This document shows positions 6,940 to 16,374 of a stretch of DNA of 64,000 nucleotides, in pieces. Made by a program: the position numbers and the translations under genes. Numbering within the stretch: position 1 is the first letter of the stretch; the number at the start of each line of letters is the position of its first letter. The stretch covers positions 1,079,740 through 1,143,739 of the forward strand of contig NZ_LGRA01000018.1 in NCBI RefSeq assembly GCF_003116095.1, written 5' to 3'. This DNA is from Azospirillum sp. TSO35-2 (GTDB lineage Bacteria; Pseudomonadota; Alphaproteobacteria; Azospirillales; Azospirillaceae). A model generated the notes under the pieces. It did not search any database, was not told the DNA's origin, and worked only from the letters and a program-made list of their open reading frames with translations.

Positions 6940-9900
6940 ATGCGGACGGCGACGAAGGATCTGGCGGGCGACTTGCGGCAGCAACTGGCCGAACTGGTGC
7001 GCAGCCGGGTTCCGAACGCGCGGGCGGAGCGCTTCGTGAAGCGCTTCTACGCCAACGTGCCCCCCGACGACCTGCTGCGCGCCACGCCGGAACAGCTCTA
7101 CGGCGCGGCGCTGGCGATGTGGCAATGGGGGCAGCAGCGGCAGCCCGGAACCGCCAAGGTGCGCGTCTACGCGCCCCGGCTGGACGAGCATGGCTGGCAG
7201 TCCGACCGTTCGGTCGTGGAGATCGTCAACGACGACATGCCCTTCCTGGTCGATTCCGTCACGGCGGAGCTGAACCGGCAGGGCGTCACCGTCCATCTGG
7301 TGATCCACCCGGTCACCCGGGTGGTGCGCGACGCCGACGGCCGCATCGTCGAACTGCTGGAGCCGGGTGAAGAGCAGGCAGGCGCGCGCGACGAATCCTT
7401 CATGCACTGCTCGATCGACCCGCTGTCGGATCCGGCCGCCCAGGCCCGGCTGCGCGAGGGGATCGAGCGCATCCTGCGCGACGTCCGCGCCGCGGTGGAG
7501 GACTGGAGCCCGATGCGGGCACGCATCCGCGCCGCCCGCGACGACATCGCCCACGCCCCCGACAGCGAGGAATCGCACGAGGCCGCCGACTTCCTGGCCT
7601 GGGTCGACGACGGCAACATGACGCTGCTCGGCAGCCGCCAGTACATCGCCACCATGGGCGACGACCGGACGGAACCGTGGCTGGAGCTGGTCGACGGCAG
7701 CGGGCTGGGCGTGCTGCGCGACCCGGAAACCACCGTGTTCGACGAGCATGGCCACGCCGCCATCCTGCCCGCCGAAATCCGCGCCTTCCTGCACCAGCCC
7801 CGCGCGCTGCTGGTGACCAAGGGCACCCGGCAGGCCACCGTGCACCGCTCCGTCCCGCTCGACGCGCTGCTGGTCAAGCGCTTCGACGACCAAGGCAACG
7901 TGGTGGGCGGCACGCTGGCGGTCGGGCTGTTCACGTCGGGCGCCTACAACCGCAGCCCGCGCGAAATCCCGTTCCTGCGCCGCAAGGTCGCCCGCGTCAT
8001 GGGCCGCGCCGGCTTCGACCCGCAGGGCCATGACGGCAAGGCCCTGCTGAACATCCTGGAGACCTACCCGCGCGACGAGCTGTTCCAGACCCCGTCGGAC
8101 GAGCTGTACGAGACCGCGCTCGGCATCCTGCATCTGCAGGAACGCCAGCGCCTCGCCCTGTTCGTCCGCCGCGACCCGTTCGAACGCTTCGTCTCCGCCC
8201 TGGTCTTCGTGCCGCGCGACCGCTACGACACCGCGCTGCGCCGCAAGATCCAGGCGATGCTGGAAACGGCGTTCCAGGGCACCTGCGCCTCGACCTTCAC
8301 CCAGCTGTCCGACAGCGCGCTCGCCCGCCTGCACCTGACGGTGAAGACCGAGCAGGGCCGCGTCCCCACCGTCGACATCGAGGAGCTGGAGGCCCGGCTC
8401 GTCCAGATCTCGCGCAGCTGGGCCGACCGCCTGCGCGACGCGCTGATCGAGGCGCACGGCGAGGAGATCGGCAACGCCCGCCTGCGCCGCTACGCCGACG
8501 CCTTCCCCGCCGGCTACCGCGAGGCCTTCACCGCCGAAACCGCGGTCCACGACATCGACCGCATCGAGCGGGCGCTGGCCGAACAGCGCCTCGGCATCGT
8601 GCTGTTCCACCCGCTGGAGGCGGACGGCGACGAGCTGCACGTCAAGATCTACCACCAGGGCCGGCCGGTGCCGCTGTCCGACGTGCTGCCGATGCTGGAG
8701 CACATGGACCTGAAGGTCATCACCGAGCAGCCCTATGAGGTGCGGCCGGCCGACGGCACGCCGGCGGTGTGGATCCACGACTTCGCCGCCCGCACCCAGA
8801 CCGGCACGGCGGTCGATTGCGTCAAGGTCAAGCAGACCTTCCAGGACGCCTTCGCCGACGTCTGGCACGGCCGGATGGAGGATGACGGCTTCAACCGGCT
8901 GGTGCTGCGCGCCGGGCTGGCCGGCCGCGAGGTCTCGGTCCTGCGCGCCTACGCCAAGTTCCTGAAGCAGGCCCGCTTCGCCTACGCCCAGGACACCATC
9001 GAGACGACGCTGGCCGCCCACCCGCAGACCGCGCGGCTGCTGGCCCGTCTGTTCGCCGCCCGCTTCGATCCGGCCAACCGGGTGGACGCCATCAAGGCCG
9101 ACGAGGCGCCGATCCTGGCGGCGATCGACGACGCGCTGGACAGCGTCACCAACCTGGACGACGACCGCATCCTGCGCCGCTTCGTCACCCTGGTCCGCGC
9201 CACGCTGCGCACCAACGCCTACCAGACCGGCCCGGACGGCGCGCCGAAGCCGCATCTGTCCTTCAAGCTCGACAGCGGCTCCATCGACGAGTTGCCGCTG
9301 CCGCGCCCGTGGGTCGAGGTCTTCGTCTGCAGCCCGCGCATGGAGGGTGTCCACCTGCGCGGCGGCAAGGTCGCCCGCGGCGGCATCCGCTGGTCCGACC
9401 GGCGCGAGGATTTCCGCACCGAGATCCTGGGGCTGATGAAGGCCCAGATGGTCAAGAACACCGTCATCGTGCCGGTGGGCTCCAAGGGCGGCTTCGTCGT
9501 CAAGCGGCCGCCGCCGCCCAGCGCCGGGCGCGAGGCGGCGCTGGCCGAAGGCATCGAGTGCTACAAGACGCTGATGCGCGGCCTGCTCGACATCACCGAC
9601 AACTTCGCCGCCGACGGCACGGTGGTCCCGCCCAAGGACGTCGTCCGCCACGACGCCGACGACCCCTATCTGGTGGTCGCCGCCGACAAGGGCACCGCGA
9701 CCTTCTCCGACATTGCCAACGGCGTGTCGATCGACCACGGCTTCTGGCTGGGCGACGCCTTCGCCTCGGGCGGCTCGGTCGGCTACGACCACAAGGTGAT
9801 GGGCATCACCGCCCGCGGCGCCTGGGAATCGGTCAAGCGCCATTTCCGCGAGATGGGCACCGACATCCAGGCCACCGACTTCACCGTGGTCGGCGTCGGC

Positions 9901-11769
9901 GACATGTCGGGCGACGTGTTCGGCAACGGCATGCTGCTGTCCAAGCACATCCGGCTGCTGGCCGCCTTCGACCACCGCCACATCTTCCTCGACCCCGATC
10001 CCGATCCGGCGGCGAGCTGGGAGGAGCGCAACCGGCTGTTCGCCCTGCCCCGCTCCTCCTGGGCCGACTATGACCGCTCCACGCTGTCGAAGGGTGCGAT
10101 GATCGTCGAACGCTCCGCCAAGACGGTGGAACTGACGGCGGAGGTGCGGGCGCTGTTCGGCATCGACCAGGACCACCTGTCGCCGTCCGAGCTGATGCGG
10201 CGGCTGCTGACGGCGTCGGTCGACCTGCTGTGGTTCGGCGGCATCGGCACCTACATCAAGGCGTCGACCGAAACCAACGCCGAGGCGGGCGACAAGGCCA
10301 ACGACGCGCTGCGCGTCGACGGCGCCCAGATCCGCGCCAAGGTGATCGGCGAGGGCGCCAACCTCGGCGTCACCCAGCGCGGCCGCATCGAAGCGGCCGG
10401 CAAGGGTGTCCGGCTGAACACCGACGCCATCGACAATTCGGCCGGCGTCGACACCTCCGACCATGAGGTGAACATCAAGATCCTGCTGGGCGACGTCATG
10501 GCGCGCGGCGACATGACCCTGAAGCAGCGCGACCGCCTGCTGGCCAGCATGACCGACGAGGTCGCCGCCCTGGTCCTGGCCGACAACTACCGCCAGACCA
10601 GCGCGCTGACCATCGCCGAGGCGCAAGGGCCCGCCCTGCTGGAGGCGCAGTCCCGCTTCATCCGCACCCTGGAGCGAACCGGCCGGCTGAACCGCGCCAT
10701 CGAGTATCTGCCGACCGACGAGGAGCTGGCCCAGCGCATGGCCGAACGCCGCGGCCTGACCCGGCCGGAGCTGGCGGTGCTGCTGGCCTACGCCAAGATC
10801 ACGCTGTACGACGAGCTGCTGGCCTCCGAACTGCCGGATGACCCGGCGACCGTCGAGGACCTGCTGCGCTATTTCCCGCAGCCGCTGCGCGAGGGCCAGC
10901 GCGAGGCGATCTTCCGCCACCGCCTGCACCGCGAGATCGTGGCGACCTCCGTCACCAACAGCCTGGTCAACCGGGTCGGCCCGACCTTCGTCAAGGACAT
11001 GATGGAGAAGACCGGCCTCGGTCCGGCGGACGTCGCCCGCGCCTACGCCATCGTCCGCGACGTCTTCCAGCTCCGCCCGCTGTGGGACGCGATCGACGCG
11101 CTGGACAACGTGGTGCCGGCGGCGCTGCAGACGGCGCTGGTGCTCGACACGGTGCGGCTGATGGACCGCGCGGTGGCGTGGTTCCTGGCGCACAGCCCGC
11201 ACCCGCTGGATCTGGGCCGCGAGTCCGCCGCCTTCCGTCCGGGGGTGGAGGCGCTGGCCGCCGGTCTCGACCACTTCCTCGACGCCGAGGAGGCCGGCCG
11301 TCTGGCCGCCCGCGTCGCCGACGCCACCGGCCAGGGCGTGCCGGAGGAGTTGGCGCGCCGGATCGCCGCCTTGCCGGTGCTGGCCGCCGCCCCGGATCTG
11401 GTGCGCATCGCCGAGCGCACCGGCCGCGCGGTGGAGGGCGTCGCCTCGATCTACTTCGGGCTGGGCCGCCGCTTCGGTCTGGAGTGGCTGCGCGACCGCG
11501 CCAGCGGCGCCAAGGTCGACAACCACTGGCAGCGCCAGGCGGTTGCCGCCATCGTCGACGACCTGTTCGCCCACCAGAGCGCGCTGACCGTGCGCGTGCT
11601 GGAAAGCGAGGGCGACGAGGCCGCGGCGGTCGATGCCTGGATCGCCAGCCGCCATCTGGTGGTGGACCGCGTCGAACAGCTTCTGGCCGAACTGCGCGCC
11701 CAGCCGGCGGTCGACCTCGCCATGCTGGCGGTCGCCAACCGGCAGCTGCGCGGCCTGATCGCCGGCTGA
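6940..11769 (+). CDS. gdhB: NAD-specific glutamate dehydrogenase, large (180-kDa) class
   Basis: 1,609 residues from ATG at 6940 (GAGGGAGT upstream). An in-frame start at 6880 would add 20 residues without family support. The enzyme interconverts glutamate and 2-oxoglutarate plus ammonium with NAD and normally works catabolically. The length is right for the tetrameric 180-kDa bacterial class. About residues 1-700 are the large N-terminal regulatory region. The catalytic core follows: GGIRWSDRREDFRTEILGL near 812-830, then KAQMVKNTVIVPVGSKGGF with the substrate-binding lysines. The NAD-binding glycine motif is VGVGDMSGDVFGNGMLLS near 984-1000. The C-terminal helical region ends QLRGLIAG. It is transcribed alone, with a hairpin terminator downstream. 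No frameshift is seen. Confidence 0.95.
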   Translation: MRTATKDLAGDLRQQLAELVRSRVPNARAERFVKRFYANVPPDDLLRATPEQLYGAALAMWQWGQQRQPGTAKVRVYAPRLDEHGWQSDRSVVEIVNDDMPFLVDSVTAELNRQGVTVHLVIHPVTRVVRDADGRIVELLEPGEEQAGARDESFMHCSIDPLSDPAAQARLREGIERILRDVRAAVEDWSPMRARIRAARDDIAHAPDSEESHEAADFLAWVDDGNMTLLGSRQYIATMGDDRTEPWLELVDGSGLGVLRDPETTVFDEHGHAAILPAEIRAFLHQPRALLVTKGTRQATVHRSVPLDALLVKRFDDQGNVVGGTLAVGLFTSGAYNRSPREIPFLRRKVARVMGRAGFDPQGHDGKALLNILETYPRDELFQTPSDELYETALGILHLQERQRLALFVRRDPFERFVSALVFVPRDRYDTALRRKIQAMLETAFQGTCASTFTQLSDSALARLHLTVKTEQGRVPTVDIEELEARLVQISRSWADRLRDALIEAHGEEIGNARLRRYADAFPAGYREAFTAETAVHDIDRIERALAEQRLGIVLFHPLEADGDELHVKIYHQGRPVPLSDVLPMLEHMDLKVITEQPYEVRPADGTPAVWIHDFAARTQTGTAVDCVKVKQTFQDAFADVWHGRMEDDGFNRLVLRAGLAGREVSVLRAYAKFLKQARFAYAQDTIETTLAAHPQTARLLARLFAARFDPANRVDAIKADEAPILAAIDDALDSVTNLDDDRILRRFVTLVRATLRTNAYQTGPDGAPKPHLSFKLDSGSIDELPLPRPWVEVFVCSPRMEGVHLRGGKVARGGIRWSDRREDFRTEILGLMKAQMVKNTVIVPVGSKGGFVVKRPPPPSAGREAALAEGIECYKTLMRGLLDITDNFAADGTVVPPKDVVRHDADDPYLVVAADKGTATFSDIANGVSIDHGFWLGDAFASGGSVGYDHKVMGITARGAWESVKRHFREMGTDIQATDFTVVGVGDMSGDVFGNGMLLSKHIRLLAAFDHRHIFLDPDPDPAASWEERNRLFALPRSSWADYDRSTLSKGAMIVERSAKTVELTAEVRALFGIDQDHLSPSELMRRLLTASVDLLWFGGIGTYIKASTETNAEAGDKANDALRVDGAQIRAKVIGEGANLGVTQRGRIEAAGKGVRLNTDAIDNSAGVDTSDHEVNIKILLGDVMARGDMTLKQRDRLLASMTDEVAALVLADNYRQTSALTIAEAQGPALLEAQSRFIRTLERTGRLNRAIEYLPTDEELAQRMAERRGLTRPELAVLLAYAKITLYDELLASELPDDPATVEDLLRYFPQPLREGQREAIFRHRLHREIVATSVTNSLVNRVGPTFVKDMMEKTGLGPADVARAYAIVRDVFQLRPLWDAIDALDNVVPAALQTALVLDTVRLMDRAVAWFLAHSPHPLDLGRESAAFRPGVEALAAGLDHFLDAEEAGRLAARVADATGQGVPEELARRIAALPVLAAAPDLVRIAERTGRAVEGVASIYFGLGRRFGLEWLRDRASGAKVDNHWQRQAVAAIVDDLFAHQSALTVRVLESEGDEAAAVDAWIASRHLVVDRVEQLLAELRAQPAVDLAMLAVANRQLRGLIAG

Positions 11770-11810
11770 CGGAGGCTTATGGAATAGGAGACGGCTCGGT
11801 TCGGACGGTT

Positions 11811-11834
11811 CCGCCGCGCAACGTCGCGCGGCGG
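11811..11834. other. Hairpin downstream of glutamate dehydrogenase
   Basis: Perfect nine-base stem CCGCCGCGC/GCGCGGCGG with a six-base loop. It has no T-run, so it is probably an mRNA 3'-end structure, not a stand-alone terminator. Confidence 0.4.
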
Positions 11835-11898
11835 GGCCCCCGGAGCGTCGGCGCCTTTACAGGCACGTTCGGGCGTCGGCGCCGTATCTCCTGGCCTT

Positions 11899-11939
11899 GG
11901 GCGGATCACCCCGTGAAAGCGGGTGGGTCCGCCCATTTT
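11899..11939 (+). terminator. Intrinsic terminator of glutamate dehydrogenase
   Basis: A long, slightly imperfect stem (GGGCGGATCACCC pairing with GGGTGGGTCCGCCC) followed by ATTTTCTTGTT on the + strand, 130 bp after the stop codon. Confidence 0.75.
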
Positions 11940-11988
11940 CTTGTTCGAAAGCAACTCTGGCGGGCATTGCCTCCCCGCCCGTTCGCCC

Positions 11989-13011
11989 TCAATCCACCCG
12001 TCCGGGATGGTCGCTGTCCAGCAGCGCCTCGACATGGGCGCAGACGGGACCGAGCAGCGCCGGCCAGTCGTTGTCGCTGCGCTCCAGGAAAGCGGTGCGC
12101 ACGCGGTCGCGTTCGGCGGCGACGCCGTCGGGGCCCAGCTCGTGAAAGATGTGGCGCAGGTTGGCGCGGTTGGTCTCCTGCGCCGCCGGGTCGTAGCTCC
12201 AGGTGAAGCGCGGGTTGCCCGCCCCGTCCCACCAGTCGTCATGGCCGTAGACGGCGAAGCCGGACAGCAGATACTCGATCATGTTGATCGGCCCGGTTTC
12301 GGAATAGGAGGTGTTGGCGACGACCAGGAAGTTCTGGCGCAGGAAGGCCATCAGGTCGGCGCGGTCCTTCGGCACATGGGCGGCGACGCTGAAGTCGCTG
12401 TTTTCCTGCAGGCCGATGTCGCGCAGCGTGGCGATCAACTCGGCCGAGTTCTTGCGCGGACCGGCGTGGTAGACCAGCATCCGCGTCTTGGCCGGCGTGG
12501 CGAAGCCGGTGGCCAGCCGCGAGAACTCGACCTTGTCGATCGGGTGCGGATGCACCGACAGGTGCCGGGCCAGCGACGCCATGTGGTCGTAACAGGCGGC
12601 GACCTGGGGATCGCGGGCGGCGACCCGGCGGATGGCGACGTCGTTGCTCAGCACCACCAGCGCGTACTGGTGCCGCAGCGCCGCGTCCCCCGCCGCCACC
12701 GCGTCGGTCGGCGCGTTCAGGCCGAAGCGGCGGAAGGCGGCGTGCCGCCACTTGTCGACGTCGAAGTTGGAATTCTCGATCAGCACCGAGCGTTTCCAGC
12801 GCGTCAGCGCCGGGTGCGGCTGGAAGGACACCAGCACGTCGCGCCCGGCCGGTTCCAACGGCGCCGTCCAGGGCGAGAAGCGCACCCGCGCGCCGAAGCG
12901 GGCCGACAGCGCGGCGAACACATGGCGGCTGAGCTGGGCGTGCCAGTGCAGCGTCGTCGGATAGGCGTCGGGCGCCATCGGGAAGGAGACATGGATGATG
13001 GGATCGCTCAT
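11989..13011 (-). CDS. Putative GT-B-like glycosyltransferase, coupled to the GT41 gene
   Basis: 340 residues from ATG at 13011 (MSDPIIHVSFPMAPDAYPTT), overlapping the GT41 stop in ATGA, which implies translational coupling. The layout suggests two Rossmann-like lobes. The N-terminal lobe contains RDVLVSFQPHPALTRWKRSV and the C-terminal lobe contains TRMLVYHAGPRKNSAELIAT. It also has a segment common in nucleotide-sugar binding halves (FLVVANTSYSETGPINMIEY, with LLSGFAVYG following). I do not recognise a named family, and no signal peptide is visible. Coupling with a protein or glycan O-glycosyltransferase suggests it extends or modifies the same acceptor, perhaps a surface protein or flagellin. 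That is inference. Confidence 0.6.
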   Translation of the reverse strand: MSDPIIHVSFPMAPDAYPTTLHWHAQLSRHVFAALSARFGARVRFSPWTAPLEPAGRDVLVSFQPHPALTRWKRSVLIENSNFDVDKWRHAAFRRFGLNAPTDAVAAGDAALRHQYALVVLSNDVAIRRVAARDPQVAACYDHMASLARHLSVHPHPIDKVEFSRLATGFATPAKTRMLVYHAGPRKNSAELIATLRDIGLQENSDFSVAAHVPKDRADLMAFLRQNFLVVANTSYSETGPINMIEYLLSGFAVYGHDDWWDGAGNPRFTWSYDPAAQETNRANLRHIFHELGPDGVAAERDRVRTAFLERSDNDWPALLGPVCAHVEALLDSDHPGRVD

Positions 13012-15668
13012 GCCCTCCCCTCCCCGTCCGGCTGGAGATCGATCGCCACCGGCGGCAGCCCGGCACAGCGGCGGCGCCACGCGCTGCGGTAGCCGGCCTC
13101 CACCGCGCGGGCATAGCCGGCCTCGTCCATCAGCGGCGACCGCCGCATCCGCCCGCGCAGGTCGGCGCGCTGGGCATCAAGGAACGCGCGGTCGGTGGCG
13201 AGCCGGACACCCTGCGCCAGATAATCGTCATCGCTGTGCGTCACCAGCGCCTCCAGCCCGACCGCCGCGAGCAGCGTCGCGCCCCAGCGCCCGATCTTGG
13301 TCGGCCCAACCTGGTTGAGCACCGGCACCCCCATCCACAGCGCGTCGCAGATCGTCGTGCCGCCGTTGGCGAAGACGGGATCCAGCGCCACGTCGATGGT
13401 CGTGTAATCCTGGTAGGGGTCGGCAGTGATGCCGCGCAGCTCCAGCCGCTCCGCCCCGACGCCGTGGCGGGCGAAGGCGTCGAGCAGGCGGCGGTCCAGC
13501 CCGCCGCCGCTGCCCAGGCCCCGCCATTTCAGCACCAGCCGCGCCGTGGGCAACGCCGACAGCAGCCGCGCCCACAGCGCGATGGTCGCGGCGTTGACCT
13601 TGGTGACGTTGTTGAACGAGCCGAAGGTGACGACGCCGTTGCGCTCCAGCGGCGGCCGGTCCGGCGGGGCGAAGCCGGACTCCGCCGGGCGGTAGCACAG
13701 GATGCAGCCGGGCAGCCGGATCAGCTTTTCGCTGTGCAGCGCGTCGACGCCCGGCGGCGCCAGACGCGGGTCGGCCAGTTGGTAATCGATCGCGCTCAAG
13801 CCGGTGGTGTTGGGATAGAGCGGCAGGCTGACCTGCAGCGGCGCCGGCCGCCGCGCCATCAGCGGCATGCGGTTGCGCGACATGTGGCCGCCCGCGTCGA
13901 CCAGGATGTCGATGCCGTCGGCCCGGATCCGGCGGTCGAACTCCTCGTCGGACAGCGCCGCCACGTCGCGCCAGCGGTCCGCCGCCGCCTGGAAGCGTTC
14001 GGTCGTCGCATCCCGGTTGCGGTCGTTGTGGTAGCACGTCACCTCGACCGCCGCCCGGTCGTGCCCCTCGACCAGCGGCAGCAGGAAATGGTAGCCCGGC
14101 CCCGGGTAGCGCTGGAAGTCCGGCGACAGATAGCCGACGCGCAGGCGACGGTCCGGATCCGGGTCGGCCACGGCGTGCGGCATCGCCGGCGGCCGCGGCA
14201 GATGCTCCTCGAAGCGGCGGTGTTCCCGGAAGACCGCGGCCGGATCCGCGCCGTCGTCGAAGCACAGGCAGAACAGCATGTTGGAGCGGATCGCCGCGTC
14301 GCCGGGCGCCCGGTCCAGCGCGGCGCGGAAGGCGGCCACCGCCTCGGCATGGCGGCCCAGCGCCATCAGCGCGACGCCAAGGTTGGACCAGGCCAGCGCC
14401 CCCTGGCCCGGGTCGTCCAGCCGCAACGCCCGCTCCAGCGGCGGGATCGCCTCCTCCGTGGCGTTGGCGTCGAGCCGGTGGCTGCCGACATTGACCCAGG
14501 CGGCGGCGTCCTCCGGCCGCAGGGCCAGCGCCCGGCGGTGCCAGACCAGCGCCGCCTCCGGCTGCCGGGCCAGTTGGAAGGCCGATCCGGCGTTGGCGGC
14601 CAGCGCCGCGTCGTCGGGCGCCAGCCGCACCGCGCGCCGCACCGCCCGCAGCGCCCCCTCCATTCCAAGCGTCGCCTGCGCCAACCCCAGCCCGGACAGG
14701 GCCAGACCGGCGGCTGGCGCCACCGTCAGCGCACGGCGGTACCAGCGCTCCGCCGCCGCGACCCGGCCCCTGGCGTAGAGCCGGCCGGCCAGCGTCAGCG
14801 CCACATCCTCCGCCAGCGGGTCGAGCGCCGCCGCCCGCGCCAGCCAGCCCGTATCCTCCCCCGTGTCCTTCGGTGCGTGCGCCCCCAGGATCTTGGCCGC
14901 CGCGCCATGCCCGGGCACCAGCGCCAGCAGCGTCCGCGCCGCCACCGTCGCCGCCGTCCCCTCGCCCAGATGGTGGCACAATTGCATCCGCTGTTCCCAC
15001 GGCTCCACCATCAGCGGGGCGCGCAGGGACAGCGCCCGGAAGGCGTTCGCCGCGTCCGCCAACCGGCCGGCATCGCGCAGGGCGGCTCCCCGGTTGAAGG
15101 CCGCTAGGACCCGCTGCGGCTCCAGCACCGCCGTCCGGCCGTACCAGGCGGCGGCGGGCAGGAAAGCCCCATCGTCGTACAGCGCATCGCCCAACGCGGC
15201 GGCGGACTCCACCTCCGCCGGTTCCAGCGCCATCGCCCGAAGCAGCGCCCGCGCCGCCGGTCCGTGCTGGCCCAGCCGCGTCCGCGCCGCCGCCTCCATC
15301 CGGTGCGGCGCCGGGTCGAGCGGCGTCAGACGGGCGGCGTTGCGGAAGGCCGTCGCCGCGTCCTCCCAGCGCTCCGCCGCCTCCAGCAGCCGGCCCAGGT
15401 TGGTGTGGAACAGCGGCTGGCGTCCGTCGGCCTTCACCGCAAGGCGGATCCGCTCGATCCCCTCCGCCAGCGCCCCCGTCTGCGCCTTGATCAGGCCCGA
15501 CAGGTGCAGCGCGTCGGCCTGCTTCGGCAGCCGCTTCAGCACCTGCTCGTACAGGGTTGCGGCTTCCGCCAGCTGTCCGTTCTGATGATGGGCGACTGCC
15601 CGGTTCAGCAGAGTCGTCGCGTCGGCGCTGCCCTGTGGGCGCCCCGGTGGGCGATGGTTCGGTTTCAT
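13008..15668 (-). CDS. TPR-containing GT41-family glycosyltransferase (SPINDLY/O-GlcNAc transferase-like)
   Basis: 886 residues from ATG at 15668 (MKPNHRPPGRPQGSADATTL). Residues ~20-470 are tandem TPRs, for example NRAVAHHQNGQLAEAATLYE and AWSNLGVALMALGRHAEAVA. The catalytic GT-B region follows: RRLRVGYLSPDFQRYPGPG (~505), FDRRIRADGIDILVDAGGHM, the TTGLSAIDYQLADPRLAPPG motif (~621), VTFGSFNNVTKVN (~683) and FANGGTTICDALWMGVPVLN (~769), all GT41 hallmarks. The family transfers GlcNAc or other sugars from UDP-sugars to Ser/Thr; bacterial members often modify surface or flagellar proteins. The ATG overlaps a TGA in another frame (ATGA), and the stop overlaps the next glycosyltransferase start, so it is the third gene of a tight leftward operon. 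Confidence 0.9.
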   Translation of the reverse strand: MKPNHRPPGRPQGSADATTLLNRAVAHHQNGQLAEAATLYEQVLKRLPKQADALHLSGLIKAQTGALAEGIERIRLAVKADGRQPLFHTNLGRLLEAAERWEDAATAFRNAARLTPLDPAPHRMEAAARTRLGQHGPAARALLRAMALEPAEVESAAALGDALYDDGAFLPAAAWYGRTAVLEPQRVLAAFNRGAALRDAGRLADAANAFRALSLRAPLMVEPWEQRMQLCHHLGEGTAATVAARTLLALVPGHGAAAKILGAHAPKDTGEDTGWLARAAALDPLAEDVALTLAGRLYARGRVAAAERWYRRALTVAPAAGLALSGLGLAQATLGMEGALRAVRRAVRLAPDDAALAANAGSAFQLARQPEAALVWHRRALALRPEDAAAWVNVGSHRLDANATEEAIPPLERALRLDDPGQGALAWSNLGVALMALGRHAEAVAAFRAALDRAPGDAAIRSNMLFCLCFDDGADPAAVFREHRRFEEHLPRPPAMPHAVADPDPDRRLRVGYLSPDFQRYPGPGYHFLLPLVEGHDRAAVEVTCYHNDRNRDATTERFQAAADRWRDVAALSDEEFDRRIRADGIDILVDAGGHMSRNRMPLMARRPAPLQVSLPLYPNTTGLSAIDYQLADPRLAPPGVDALHSEKLIRLPGCILCYRPAESGFAPPDRPPLERNGVVTFGSFNNVTKVNAATIALWARLLSALPTARLVLKWRGLGSGGGLDRRLLDAFARHGVGAERLELRGITADPYQDYTTIDVALDPVFANGGTTICDALWMGVPVLNQVGPTKIGRWGATLLAAVGLEALVTHSDDDYLAQGVRLATDRAFLDAQRADLRGRMRRSPLMDEAGYARAVEAGYRSAWRRRCAGLPPVAIDLQPDGEGRA

Positions 15669-16374
15669 CGGCCTTCCGCGCTCGCTGGTGGTCGGCCGGA
15701 TAATGCTGGGCGGCGGGCGCCGATTGCAACAGCGGCGATGGCAGGACGCGGGCCGCCGCGTCACGCTGCCGGTCGGCGAGCGCGGCCTCCCGCGCCCGGC
15801 TGCGGCGGCGCTGCTCCTCGGTGCGGGCGCGCAGGCGCTGTTCCTGCCGCAGCCTTGCGGCGAGCCGCCGCAGATCCTCGGCGGCGCGGCTTTCCGGCGG
15901 CGCCGGCGCGGCGGCCAGCGCCTCGCGGAAGTCGCCCAGCGTCGGAAAGCGGCTCCAGCCGCTGCGGAAGCCCGCCCACACCGCGTCGAACGCCGCCATC
16001 CAGCGGTCGGCCGGCCATTGCGCCATCGCGCGGACATCGGCTTCCAGCAGGTCGGCGTCGGGCAGATCCAGCGCGAAGCGGTCGGCCAGCTTCTCCAGCC
16101 CGGTCAGGACATTCTCCAGCCCGATCGGCGGCGTCAGCCCGTCGAGCGCCCGTTCCACCCGGTCGGCCAGCGCACCAAGCTCGTCGGGCGACAGATCCTG
16201 CGTCTCGAACCGCAGGTCGGCGACCTCAAGCCGGGCCAGCGAGGCGAAGGCGCAACGCGGCGAGGGTGTCGCGGTTGCGGTTGCCGGCGTCGGAACCGGA
16301 GGAAGCGCCTCCGCTGCGGGTGGATTGGCGCTGGGCATCGCTGCGACCAGCGCGTCGGTCGGGGTGGGCGGCAT
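15665..16374 (-). CDS. Hypothetical replication-locus protein with no clear 3' end (suspected frameshift)
   Basis: ATG at 16374 (MPPTPTDALVAAMPSANPPA) has GGGAG seven bases upstream and lies inside the 3' end of the preceding HTH gene (149-bp overlap). About 220 residues look protein-like: a Pro/Ala-rich start, then FASLARLEVADLRFETQDLS, LENVLTGLEKLADRFALDLP, MAQWPADRWMAAFDAVWAGF and GWSRFPTLGDFREALAAAP, then a charged Arg-rich helix ending near DAAARVLPSPLLQS. The 'wPadrW...F..P.lGDF' pattern recalls plasmid or phage replication accessory proteins. No stop occurs in this frame until 13228, deep inside GT41. A one-base shift near 15680-15780 would end it at the TGA overlapping the GT41 ATG. 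I give that expected end. Function unknown. Confidence 0.5.

Noticed and set aside
6907..11655. 1,582-residue antisense open frame over gdhB
   Set aside because: Caused by GC-rich third positions on the coding strand; the translated sequence is low-complexity and has no family features, while the + strand is a clear dehydrogenase.
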